Origin: Neospora caninum Liverpool
Lineage: Eukaryota; Apicomplexa; Conoidasida; Eucoccidiorida; Sarcocystidae
Direction of reading: 5' to 3'
DNA: 64,000 nt
Assembly (NCBI RefSeq): GCF_000208865.1
Contig: NC_018388.1
Coordinates: 2,074,652 to 2,138,651 of the forward strand
Shown here piece by piece: positions 38,543-50,100 of this stretch. Numbering within the stretch: position 1 is the first letter of the stretch; every line of letters begins with the position of its first letter. The notes under the pieces were generated by a model. The model was not told the origin of the DNA. It made no database searches and saw nothing but the letters and a program-made list of their open reading frames with translations. The position numbers were made by a program, and so were the translations under genes.

Positions 38543-40815
38543 TTACAGTGCGGCTGCATCAAAATGATAGAAAAAAAGTGAAACCCGTCTCTTTTTACAC
38601 GGTTTTGAGTCCAGCGGCCGTAGACAACCTGTTCCTCGAATGCTCGCCGAAGCAGCACCTAATGCGCATGTCTCACATATTTTGATCGGGGCAAACGCTC
38701 ACCTGAATCATTAGGGTCGTCAAGTGGATGCGTGGCGAAATAGTTGTTCTGCCGTATGGCATAAACCGCCAGTAAGACCGAAACGAGAGCCACAAGGGCC
38801 AGGACTTGGGTCCTGAATCACGATCATAGGGACAACACAACAGAAATTGAGTGAATTAATGACATGGAACGGTCGGCGTTTATCGCATTCAAACTCTGAC
38901 TTGGTCTGCTCCATTTATGGGCTATCCTACGTTTGCAACGCACACTGGACGCCAATATCGTGCCTGTCACCGCTTCCGCGAGCGGGACCTATGTTCCTTC
39001 AAAGAAGGCCCTGACAGAGTGGGCAGCTTTGTTGCCCATCTGCATACCAAGCAAACTTGAGAGGGAGCAGTATCTATGAGACCCGGCTAGCAGCCCATAT
39101 GTATTTTTTGGAGATGAGTTCTTAGCCAGACTTTCCTCCCTTTGAGTATCGGTCGCTTCTTCGAGATATGTACGTTTGCTGACTCTAGACTACAGGGGCT
39201 GCCAAAACTGAAACAGTATCTGCTCGCTGCAAACAACCTGCAACGATTGCCAAAAGTGAATGCACTGTTTCGCGAAATCATGCACGTTCTGGGGCTGCGC
39301 TCGCCAGAGCAGGACTCTTCGGATTTTTCGTTCCGTGTTGACCGCTGCCGTCCCCCGTCTCCTCCAAAAGCGTCACTTAACTTACGCTCGAGACACGTGT
39401 CGCTGGGCATCAACCGTCCTTGCCATCCTTGCTCCTGTACTCCACAATGTGGCGCTCCAGCGCTTGTGCAGGCGGACCAGAGAGTGCGGGGGTCGTCTGC
39501 GTGGTCCCCGCACCACCTTTGAGGTACGTATCGGCATAACCAGCCGCCTCCCAGCGCCTTTCGGGGTCAAACCCGTTGCTGTGACACCAAAGGGTTTTGG
39601 GGGTTGCACCACAACTGCACTGGGCTCACCCGTTGGAAGGGGTCTGGGCCGGATAACATCTCCCCTGGTGATATTAGGTGTCGGAGATCCAACCACAACT
39701 GTACGCATACACAGGTAACGCATTCACAACGTGGCAGGTGGGGAGTTAAGACCAGGGAGACTAGCCGTCCACGCATTGCCATGGACAAAGTATCAACTGA
39801 CCCTTCAATTCTTTCGTACCTAGTTTTCCCTCGCGATGTCTTCCTGCCGGGACAGTACCATCGGCCATGAACCTGTGTTTGGGAGAATGCAACACCCTGT
39901 GGGAGGGTGCCTCTCCCCGGTTCGTCGGGGTTGTGCTGTTGTTCTACATACGGTTTGGCACGTAGTCTTGGAACATGCAGGTATGCTGTCAAACTGCAGA
40001 AAGTGCACGCAGCGCCGCGCCCGGTGGTGCCCATCGCGTCCAAGAAACCACGCTGGCTTACCTGCGGCGTAAGGTTGCGGATAAGAGGGTTTTTCAGCTG
40101 GAACTGAGTAGGGAGGTAGCAGGATGTTGGCATGGCGCGAGGCAGCTGTAGAATCATGTGGGACGGGCGGAGGCATTGCCGTGGTCCCAGCCGCAGTAGC
40201 TTCCATTGTCCCAATATGAAACGATGCTCTTGAGGCTGATGTGCTATCGTGCGGCGCCGGCGATACCCCTGCGAAAGTGTCTGTAGTCGCAGGCAGCATC
40301 TCTGGTTCTGGGAGGATGGACGAGGCAGACGTGCTCCCAGGGGATGTCGATGAGTATACACGAGTGGCGCCATGGCCGTGCGCGGCGCCCCCACCAGTGT
40401 ACGGCGGGTCTACCTTTGGGGTATCACTTGGTTGGGCGGGGACTTTGGGTTTAGTATCTGCAACGGCGCCGATTCCTGCCTCTCGGTTAGCATACGCGAG
40501 TGAAAAGATTTCATCTTCTCCATCGTAGGAGGCCTGCACGGAGGCGTCTTCATCGGAATACGAGATAAAGGATTCATCCTCGAAGACAGTGTTGCCATCT
40601 GTCACGGCAAGAGAGCTCACGGAATCGCATTCAACGGCGAAAAAAAGAGCATACACGGCAAAGACGAACCATAGGGGCGTGACAAACTGGCGGGATGCAG
40701 CCGGTTGGGTTTCGCAGGCTGCACATCGACGCGAGAGGCGAGAGGGCGTTGTCGGCTGGGCCGACGAGCCGACCTCCTCGGTGCCTCCGTTACATTTCAC
40801 GTGCATTTTGTGCAT
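38543..40815 (-). CDS. Dense-granule-like secreted membrane protein, four exons
   Basis: The model gives 395 residues with all phases in agreement. Exon 1 (40815-40062) encodes a hydrophobic signal/anchor at about residues 44-61 after a long polar leader. An acidic segment follows, then a Pro/Ser/Thr/Ala-rich region with an internal repeat (PHDSTSASR at 189-197, PHDSTAASR at 219-227). Exon 2 (39698-39386) encodes a Pro-rich, then Arg-rich basic stretch. Exon 3 (38812-38703) encodes a transmembrane helix, VLALVALVSVLLAVYAI, at 359-375 and an acidic tail. Exon 4 (38553-38543) has only 11 coding bases and ends Ala-Ala-Leu-stop. Donors are GTAAGC, GTAAGT and GTGAGC. This architecture (entry signal, low-complexity region, one C-terminal transmembrane helix) is typical of coccidian dense-granule proteins acting at the parasitophorous vacuole. 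That role is inference, because no domain is present. Confidence 0.7.
39142..39522 (+). pseudogene. Possible glutathione S-transferase C-terminal fragment, antisense
   Basis: About 49 residues of this plus-strand frame, FFEICTFADSRLQGLPKLKQ followed by YLLAANNLQRLPKVNALFRE, resemble the C-terminal helices of mu-like GSTs (pattern F-P-x-L-x-x-F/Y-L … L-P-x-V-x-x-Y). It opens with a TTG rather than ATG, and no upstream thioredoxin-fold exon was found. The GST-like part lies antisense within the second intron of the GRA-like gene; the frame's downstream end overlaps exon 2. It could be a terminal exon of an unresolved gene, a decayed insertion, or coincidence. Confidence 0.3.
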
Positions 40816-41646
40816 TGTACGGATCGTTTCCCTGCAGCTTTCTCCTTCAATGAATTTATTGACGGGTCTGCCCGGCAGGGCCCCTCGTCAGGAGGGGCCT
40901 CCGCAGTTCCTGAGGGGGCGCGGAGACGAAGATCTACACCAGAAACGGCGAGAGTTGGCGACAATGGAAGGCAAGAGACGAGGCGGTCTCTCCTTTAAAA
41001 ATAAGTTCTGTGAAAGCGACGGCCGTGCAGGGCGCAGAAGCAGGAAAAAGCATACGGTTCAGCGGTAACTCGGGTGGAGAGGTGAGGGACGGCCCGCAGA
41101 CGAAAGCGCTGGCCGCATACGGAGAACTTCAGTTCCAAAGTGCTTTTCGGCTCATTTTGGAGAGCTTCCACCGTAGATATGGAAGCAAACCCCTCGCGTT
41201 TTTTTTCCTCTGACCCTCCTGAATCGGGCATTAACGCCGTCCGATGCTGCCGGAGTATCATCAATTCACAGCAGCATATGCGGGAAGTGACGGCGGGGCA
41301 CGCCCGTTTGGGAAACACTATGCACGTATACGCATTTGCGAAGCAAGGTCGAATTTTTTTAAAACAGACGTTTGAAGCATCTCTAGCAACTGAGAGAGAA
41401 GAGAGTCATGCACAAACACGAGTACGGAGAAAAAGTTGATACGCGCACTGATGTGCTTCTTTTCGAGGGCTGCAGAAACAGAATAGAAGCCGAGTGGAAG
41501 AGAGCCGCACGGAGTTGACGGGATACCGGATTGCTTCCGACTAAAAGGAGGAACCACAAACGCACAGCCCCCTGTTGCACACCTTCATCCAACAAGATTT
41601 CCTTTGCGGAGAAAATGAGAGCATCGCCTTCCACAAATCCATTGGT

Positions 41647-42885
41647 TTACTGCAAATGACTGAAGACGTTTTCACCTTGCGGTACAGCCCCCCATTGAGC
41701 AAAATAGGGTAGGAGACGGTCCTTCTCTGCTGGGGCTGGAGGAACGAGACAGCGCATTACGACGTGGCGCATGCTGCAGCGGCCCACCGAGCCGACTCCT
41801 GCCGGGCACAAATAGCATATGAGCAAAATGTAGTCGTCCAGTACAGCAGAGTATCCTTTCAGGCACGAGTCGATATAATTTTCTGCCATCAAATACCAGC
41901 GTAAGTTACGGTGGCGTGCAGTCACATGTACAGCACGTGTTTCGTCGTAGGAGACAACAGTCTTCGCTCGCGCACTCGCGCACAACCGGGTCAATGGGTT
42001 GTAGGCGTTACGCGATGGTGGCTCGTGTTATAATTGGCACGTGCCTCACCCTCCTCGTTTCCTGTGAATGTCTTGTAGGGTAGTTTTCCTCAGGGGGTAA
42101 CGAATGCTTCTTTCCACGCGAAATCCCCGGCATTACCTTCGTATTTTCGGAGGCAGTGTCAACCGCACCAGTCGCAGCGGCTGCTTGTCCCTTGTAGACT
42201 CAAAGAAGACACGTGTCCCACGAGGCTGTTGTCGAATGATGCAGCCGTCAATGGTAAGCGGCTGCAGGGAGAGATGCAAGTGAAATTTAACTTCAGTGAG
42301 AGACCTGTCGGCCGTAACGTTTCAGCTATTGACGAAGGTCCACGGGACGCACACCTCCACCCCCATAACCCAAAACGGTAACAATCAGCCTGTGCGTACT
42401 GTCGAGGGTCGATGAGTTTGCCACGTTGTTTTGCTCCAGCAGCACTCCCGTTTTGTTAGGACGGAAGGCGTCTCATCGTGTATGCAGCTTCAATTCGAAC
42501 TGGCTCTGCGAGTGCGTGTTCCTGGTTCGTGGACGAGCTGGTGCGGACTGACCTCTTCTACGTCTTCTGCAGGAAACTGTACTTCACGCTGCTGATCTTT
42601 TCCTGTCCTGGTTGAGTCGGCGGTGCGCCTGCGGTGGTAGCGAGAAGGAGCAAAGTAGTACATTTCAGAGCAAGAAGGTGCCGACGTTTCGCGAGTGTTA
42701 ACGCATCGAGTCCTCGTGGTGGCCGTATGATTTGTGAACTTCGTCAGCTTTCCGAGCCTTGACGCGTTGCAGTAACGCCCCCTGTCAGCGGCAGAGCACG
42801 TCTCAGAGAGATGTCTGTCAGAAGACACCCCCCCCTGTAATTGATCCTGCTGTTGTAAGCTGCATCTTTCCGTCCTCAAGTACAT
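41647..42885 (-). CDS. Unknown protein, three exons
   Basis: No family is recognised. Exon 1 (42885-42553) encodes a polar, Arg/Ser-rich N terminus and ends at GTCAGT in phase 0. Exon 2 (42261-42137) follows an excellent CTCTCCCTGCAG acceptor. It encodes PLTIDGCIIRQQPRGTRVFF and then a basic stretch ending PPKIRR before GTAATG. Exon 3 (about 41974-41647) encodes a compact, non-repetitive sequence with RHRNLRWYLMAENYIDSCLK and ends at a stop. The predicted length is about 261 residues. The pattern of basic strands followed by a helix is compatible with a PH-like fold, but this is weak. Exon 2 is the best-supported part and the exon 3 acceptor is the least certain. The start lies 570 bp from the start of the divergently transcribed ferredoxin reductase gene, so the two may share a promoter region. 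Confidence 0.5.
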
Positions 42886-43455
42886 GCTGTCTACAGAAGC
42901 TGGCGTTCCATTAAAAGATCCGTCGCACGCGTGCCTGCTTAGCTGCCTCTAGTTCCCCATTTGTCCTCTCCGCTCACTCTGCCCTCGGATCGCTCCTTGC
43001 GCCCGATAAGGTGGGGTTGGCACACGGTCGAAAGATCCGGCAGTCCTTTGGGGGGAATGGTACGACATGTGTCGAAATGAGCAACCGGGCGTGTCAGCGC
43101 AATGCGTAATCCCAATTAGTCTCTGTTTCCTAACAATGCCGTCTACATCAAGTCCCAGTTGTCCGACTTCACGTCAACGAGCGCTCACGTGAAGACATCT
43201 GGGGGTCTGTTGAAACCGGTCTAAAGTAAATTTTAAGATGGAATGGAAAACCGGGGCTTTTACGTTTGTCCTTTCCTTTAATATTGTCGTTCCCTCTGAT
43301 TGACGTTCAAATACGTGGTCTTTGCGTGTCCTGGCAATGGGCAGAGACGTGAGTAAACGTGTGGGAGGAACTTGGGGCCGACGCTATCTGTGTGCGCCGT
43401 CGTGTTACGCGCAAATTAGACAGATTGGTGGCTTCGGGTTGATGCTTGTGACTCG
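42886..43455. promoter_or_regulatory. Shared intergenic promoter region between divergent genes
   Basis: This 570-bp gap separates the start codons of the unknown minus-strand gene (42885) and the ferredoxin-NADP+ reductase gene (43456). No coding frame is credible here. A bidirectional promoter is inferred from geometry only, and no specific element was identified. Confidence 0.4.
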
Positions 43456-46400
43456 ATGCAGGAGGGACAGGAAATGATTCAGGCCTCTCATCCTCGAGCA
43501 CTCTTGGCTTTTTTTGCGGTTTTAGCCGCTGCGGCTACATCCGTTCAACATGTCGTGGGCTTCCGTGTCACAAAGGTAGAACCACCTGTGATTGATCACC
43601 GAGACACAGCCTCGTGCGGTGCGCGGGTGGGTGACGCTTCTGCTGACGCGTACTTTTCACGGTAAGCCACTTAAACGGTGTGGTTCTTCGGAAGAAATCC
43701 TTCTTGCCTTTCCACAAGTTCATCTGCACTGCGCGAGTCCTCCAGCCCCCTCAATGAGGTCGCAGACAACAGAGTGGTAAACAAACCGTGACACTGTGGC
43801 CGGTGATAGAAGTCAACTCCACTGGCCAGAGGACAGACTCTCGCGGTACGGACCTGATGAATTTGATCGGAGTGCGAGCGAGAAGACAACGCTTCCTCAG
43901 TGCCTGCAGAACAAAGGGGTTGCATGTCCAGAGGGAGACTTCCAGAAACCCCACACCTCTCACACAGCACGCTGAATGTTCCTTCAACAGGGGATGCTGA
44001 ACCTTGTTTGTGGTGTGCAGGCTGCGTGCCACGGCGGCCGTGAACTTGGTTCAAGGCTACCAGGCTCGATCCCACGCCGTCTCCAGCTCCAGTTCACCAT
44101 TTGCAGCGAGGCAATGTAGTAACTGGATGGCGAGGCATTGTCTCGCCCAGTCCTCTGAGCGTTTCGTCCCACCCCCGTGCACATTCGGAAGACCCCTGGC
44201 AGTACATCTGGACCGTACCACCAGGCGCAAACCGTCCGATACACGAACGGGCGTTTTCGGGACACCCGAGCCTACCTCTCGCACACACGATGCTTCCAAA
44301 GTCGACGAGCTCAGAGTGCCAATCAATACGTGAGTCTTTCCTGTAATGCCTAGCAAGCTCGCAGCGACAATTTGATTCTTCGCCGGGGAACATGCGTACG
44401 TAGCACGAGCCGTTCACCCTATGAGGTCCGGCTGTTAGTTAGATTTACGGTGGGTAAATGGTTGAACAAGCAGTGCGTCAGCGACCGTTTCAGTACTCGG
44501 TTCGCTGGCAGGGCAATGCCTACCCGTGAAACCAAGCAGCAACGGACCAGCAGGCCTGCCAAGGATAACAGGAAGTTACGTGAGCCGCAATTCGTTTGGG
44601 AGGGTCGTCACAGGAATGTCTTGAAACCGAGTAGCGCCTTACCTCAACAACCGCATTCTTTTGGTGGCCCGTGGTTACTAAACACCAGATGGAAATATAC
44701 CGATGCACCAGTGTGCTTCTGAACGGTGGCATGGAGTTTTTTGTGAACGAGTACACCCTCATTTCAATACATCTGATAGAGCCCGTATGCAGTATATGCG
44801 GTTTCCGTACGATAGTGCGTCGTGCCAAGCTCGTTTGTCAGGCTTATGGTGCTCACAACTGAGAGGGCAAAGCTTGTTTGCTGGCGGGTCGTGCGTTGAG
44901 TGAAGCGGTCCACCAATAAAAAACCTCGCTGTCCCCACGTCCTGGCGTCTCTGGAGAAATGCTGTGTTGCTTTCCTCCCAGCTTTCGGCCGACGTCGCCC
45001 TTAATATGCCGAGTCGTCTCAGTTACTCCGGCGACTTCGCAAGACCCAGCGGCCGAAGCCTCAGACAGTGGAACGCCTCAGGTGTTTTCTATTGTCTTGG
45101 ACCATGGCAAGCAGCTGCCCTTCGTCGAAGGCCAATCTATAGGTATCATGCCGCCGTGTGCAGCACCCCCAGCAGCGGCCTCCCTGAAGGAACAAAGAGA
45201 CAGTCCCGGAGCAGAAGCCTCGACTAGTCAAAAGAACTCTACTCAGCCAGGTGGACAAGGGCTGCAGACCACGGACGCCCCGAGTGTATCTAAACGTCGC
45301 GTGCTTCCGCGGATATACAGCATCGCATCGAGTCGGGATGGCGACGATGGCTGCGGCAGCACGTTGACTCTCGTAAGTCTCTAGGGGACCTTCGTTACTC
45401 ACGGACTCGCTTTAAATGAATCAGGGAGGCTCTAATATAATCCAGTATGCTCCGGGCTGGAACCGGCGCCGCTACAATTTCGTGTGAGTGAGGCGGTGCT
45501 GCGCATTGCAAGACAGACAGAAAAGCGTCATCGCACTCTCCGTCAACTGTGTGTGCATTTTCGGTTGCCACCGAGAAGGCACGAATACGCGTGCTTTGGT
45601 ATCCGACTAGAGTTTGCCGTTTTACTTCTGTGTATTTGATGGCGAAGGTGTGTCAGAGGTGTCCGTCGTATGTATGGTTGGACAGTGTGTCAGGAAGCAT
45701 ATCTATTCGGACCCCGTTACTGGCAAGAGGGACCGACAAAAGGACGGTGTCTGCTCGACGTATATTTGCGACGCCAAGCGTGGAGATGAAATCGAGGTGA
45801 CAGGTAAGCCGTGCGGCGTCAAGCAGCTGTTGATGGCACAGGCGAGGGTCGGCAGAAGTAGCGGTATTGCTGACATGCGTAGTAGTTTGGTGAAGATGAC
45901 GGTGAATCTATTCGCGTCGAGTCGTCCGGTCCGTTTTATTACCAAACTTTTCGAAAAAGAGTAAGCGGGATTCTGCAGCTTCTTGTGAAAAGCTGCGTCG
46001 TGACAGTTTGCGACTGTCTTCTCAGGCCCAATAGGAAAAGCGTTATTGCTTCCTTCAAATTCAGAGACCCCGCTCGTGATGCTCGCGACCGGCACGGGCG
46101 TGGCACCCTTTCGTGGCCACCTACAGGCTCTCCGGAGGATCAAGAATTGTGACGTGCCCCCAGGTACGTACGTGTTACGGTTAACGTGTACGGACGTCAT
46201 CTTTGTTTCGAGATTGGCCACGACCGTTCATTGAGTAAGTGCACGAGACTACCGGGCACAGGGACATGTTGCTGTGACCAGTAGGCATGTGTGCAATGTC
46301 CCGTTCCAGGTGGGCCTCAAGAGGCGCCTCCTGCAAAGAAGCCGAGAGTTCTTCTCTTCATAGGGGCCAGGACAGCCGCAGCAGTGCCCTATATGAATGA

Positions 46401-46861
46401 GTGGAGAGATATTCGAGCAAACCGAGGCCGAGAGTTCATCGACATCTATTTTGCTCTCTCAAGACAAATGCAAAACCCGCAGGGAAGAAGGCTGTACATT
46501 CAAGTGAGTTGACAGCAACGTTATAGCTACAACAGTGTGGTGTCTGGCTAGCATAACGCCACGTCACCTGTATGAGCTGGGGCTCCCCGACTTTGGAGAA
46601 GCAAACATCACCTGCTGTGTCCCGTAGATGTGCGCCGGTTGCCTCTTGCGTCGTGTGCAGGACGTGCTTTGGCGAGAACGCGAGAAGGTGTGGAAGGCAT
46701 TGAAGCTGGACGGCGGCCATCTTTACGCATGTGGCTTAAAGCGTATGATGGATGGCGTCCACGAGGTCCTCGGAAATATGGCGGAAGAAAACGGCCTCCC
46801 TAGGGACCATCTCGTCTGCCTACTTAAGCAGCAACGCCGTTGGCACGTTGAGGTGTATTGA
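43456..46861 (+). CDS. FNR: Apicoplast ferredoxin-NADP+ reductase, seven exons
   Basis: This enzyme moves electrons between NADPH and plant-type ferredoxin, feeding apicoplast isoprenoid and Fe-S cluster reactions. Exons are 43456-43661, 44021-44329, 44982-45372, 45686-45803, 46026-46163, 46310-46503 and 46661-46861, all phase-consistent, giving 518 residues. Exon 1 encodes a signal peptide (core LLAFFAVLAAAATS), followed by a Ser/Arg-rich transit-like region in exon 2. The mature enzyme starts near VPINT. FAD-binding residues lie in EGQSIGIMPP (222-231) and RIYSIAS (282-288), and NADP-binding residues in GTGVAPFRG (364-372) and YACGLKRMM. The protein ends in the aromatic WHVEVY typical of plant-type reductases. 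About 45 extra residues (232-278) rich in Ala, Ser and Gln lie between the two FAD motifs. A nearby Met at 43474 (MIQASHPRALL) is an equally good start. The gene converges on the pseudouridine synthase, with 307 bp between stops. Confidence 0.96.
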
Positions 46862-47168
46862 AGCATACGGGTGGTAAGCCGTTGGCCAATCCACCAATGC
46901 ATGTTCGCTGTTGCATGAGAGCTCGCCCTTCAGGAGATACTGGCTGCTGGTATAACGGACGCGGCTCTTCCCATTCGCAAGGTAGAGGACTGTAAAAACT
47001 GTCACAACCGAGCCATTCCACGATACTTCCATGCACGTATCGGATTAAAGAAGACTTAAGTGCGTGTTCCCGCGGTCAAGTCGACCAACACAGTGAAATG
47101 TCACGTTTCGAGCCAGGGTTCGAGGTTGCATGACTCGCCATACACGGAAAACCCAGTAATGGGAGACT

Positions 47169-50100
47169 TCAGAGCATCTGCTGTCTATGCAACAAATACA
47201 AATGGTCAAGAAGTGAGCGGAGTTCCTCGGCCTTCACCGGATGAGTCCAGTCAGGCATCACGGCAGACGAGCAACCAATCACAAATGGAGCGCGACTGCA
47301 GCTTGCGTCATCCACAGAACCATCCTTCAAAATTCTGCCCGTCCGGGTATAGTTCTTCGCCTCTGGCTGTGCATGACCTTGAGTGCTCCGACGGTCGCCT
47401 CCAGCTCCAAGAAGAGTTTGTCTTCCAACCCCAACTGTCTCACATGCACTGTGCATGCTGGTAACCGATTCAGACGTTGGACGCTCTGCCGCTGCAACTG
47501 TCATATTAGGATCCCACGGATTTAGCTCTTGCGATACGTCCCGCTCCTGTGATCCAGCTGCAGGGATCTTGTTTGGCTGCCTGCAGGATGTGTCGAAGAC
47601 GTAAGCAAATGACATTAGATCAATGCGGCATGGCTCCTCAATAACGTATGCCACATCTGCCCTTTCACTATCAGGCGACACTACGACATCCGAAAGTCCC
47701 ACCATCTCCCGAAGCGCTTCAACGAAGCGGCAGTCACACTTTTGAGGGTCATCAAGTCCGTCAGAGGCAGCATCTGGTTGTTCAGTGAAGGCATTGCACC
47801 GGGAACAACGGCAATGGAGCGTCGCACGATTGGCCGCTCGAAGCTCATCCACGCTGAAGGACACCGATATGCCTAAAACAAGCAAAACACAGTAAGACAA
47901 GCCGACGAGACGGTAACGGACCAGCTCCTCGGTGATGTGGCCAAGAGGTGCCGTGGGAGACAAAGTAAACGGGAAATGACGCGCCACGGAAATCGTGCTC
48001 TGCGCTGCACAAAGCTGAGTTGAAGCCGACCCCGCCGTCCCCAACGTAACGTATTGAGATATTGGTTGGCTGGCAAAAATGTGGCGACGAATCAGCGTCG
48101 TTCGCCATCTTCCGACTCACTTCGCTCGCTTGAAGCTCTCTTGGTTGGAGCTGTGACACGATCGTACTCTGGCGGGTGTCCTGAGGCTTCAGAGGTGTTG
48201 CTGGTTGGTGATGTTCCGGATTCACCTGATGACGGCGTCGAGGTGTGTGGCCGTCTCGTTGTACTTTTGGTCGGATACAGCGCATCCCCGACAATAGAGG
48301 TCCCGAGGATTTGCAAGTGCTTGCGAATCTGGTGGGTCCGGCCGGTAAGCGGGATGCAGGCGACAAGAGAAGTATCGCTGTTCTCTGGCAAGCATAGAAT
48401 ACCAGAACAAGCAAAGCAATCTCTCACGGGGAATCCCTCTAGACTCTCCACCGATGCAGCGGGAAATCGCTCGTGCGGCTACTGCGTGAAACACAAACGG
48501 CACGGGAAGTCGCGCTCGCGCTGGAAACGGTCACATCGGTCATCAGCGAGAACGAAACCGTCCTGGAGTTTTTACCCCAGCGCCACAACAAAGGTGTTCA
48601 GCCTCTATTGGGTTAAGGATTCTGAGTCCTTCGAATAGCCACTTTCTCGCGCCTTTGGCATGAATGTGAGGCAACGGCGAAGCGCGATGGGGATACGAAA
48701 CGGGGTGAGCAGTGAGTACGAGATCGAAATGCGTAGCGTTGGATCCATGGGGGACTACCAACAAGCCTACATTTGATGCGGATGTTATGACAGGCCTGAG
48801 CTGCGGCACCGAGACGCACTCTTATTCTGGAACGCCCTGGTGCGACACAGTAGGCTGTAGACAAGGCGAGACGGTGCTGAGGGGTCGGCGTCTGACTTCA
48901 TGACTGATTGAACGCCTTCACGACGGCACTTCGATACATTCCGCAATACGCATGAAACGCCCCATGTGTGCAATATCACTTCTGTTGTGGCGTACCGTCG
49001 TAATGCAGTAACTTGAAAACCGTCTCTGCTTCTTTCCCATACTCCTCGTTCCATCCCACTGCCAACTGCCTCCCAACTAGGCAGCTTGACACCAGCAGTC
49101 GTGCAGATACTTTGATGTACACGCCGCCATCTTGAAGTTCAGGAGAACGCGCCCGCGACTCGGGGTGCTTGTGGTCAGACATTGATTCGGGTCGTGTGCT
49201 GTGCATGCTGTTCCGAGTTTGGCGCTCAGTCAGCGTGGCAACTAACGATGAACAGGGGGCATCTGCACTCTCCCCTAAGAATGCAGTCGCCGCCACTGCA
49301 GTGTCACGGGGTCTGCATCTGGGTGGAGTCGACGCTGTCATCAGGGAAACGATACCCCTACGTGTAGCGTCCTGCTCGACACAATAGCACAACGTTGCGG
49401 TTAATGAACGAGACCCACATCTCGCATCTTTAGGTGTGGAGATCTCTTTTATGTCTAGTCCACCACGGGCTCTTCGATCAACAGTTTTTCCTCCCGACCT
49501 ATCAAGACAAGGAAGTGGTCGAGGTCCGCAACTTTACTAGCGTCCAAATCGAGCTTTGTATAGCCCTCCTCTGTGCCACTCACCTCTATCGAGAGATCCT
49601 CGTCTCCTGCGTTCTGTCTCGATATCCTTGCGTCATGTTCACGTTGGCGCTGTTCTTGCACAGCTACACGTTGTTGCTTCTTTTCTGCCTTCCAGCGGCG
49701 TTTTTCCTCTTTCCTTCTTCGCCTTTCCTCGACGATAGGCAAAGGCCCTTCTTGCTTGTTGCTGTGCGCGGGCCCGTTCGATTGTAGACAATTGTTCTGA
49801 CCTGGTATCCCATCGTTGCCACCACTGGAGGTGGACAGGACTATGTCTCTGTGAGCTCTTTCGCTCCCGTCGTTGTGCACTATATGCGTGGGCTTTAGAT
49901 AAACCCAACAATTGTTGCTGTCAACATCCTGATTACTGGCATCACGAGAGTTCGCAGAGAGCCGGTAACGCTTTGCTGACCTGTGGAACCGACAAGGTAA
50001 ACAGCAGCACTTGCAGAAGCAAGCGATGACCGCATTTGGGACTAGAGCAGCGATGTGTGGAAGCTTCGTTGACGCCACGACTCAAAATACCGGTCACCCA

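Noticed and set aside
39567..40394. 275-codon minus-strand frame overlapping the GRA-like gene
   Set aside because: It is in another frame of exons 1-2 and the intron between them. The phase-consistent spliced model explains the region better.
48543..48809. 88-codon minus-strand frame between pseudouridine synthase exons
   Set aside because: The flanking exons join in phase (…LLHYD + [20 protein letters not shown]) without it, so it lies in an intron.
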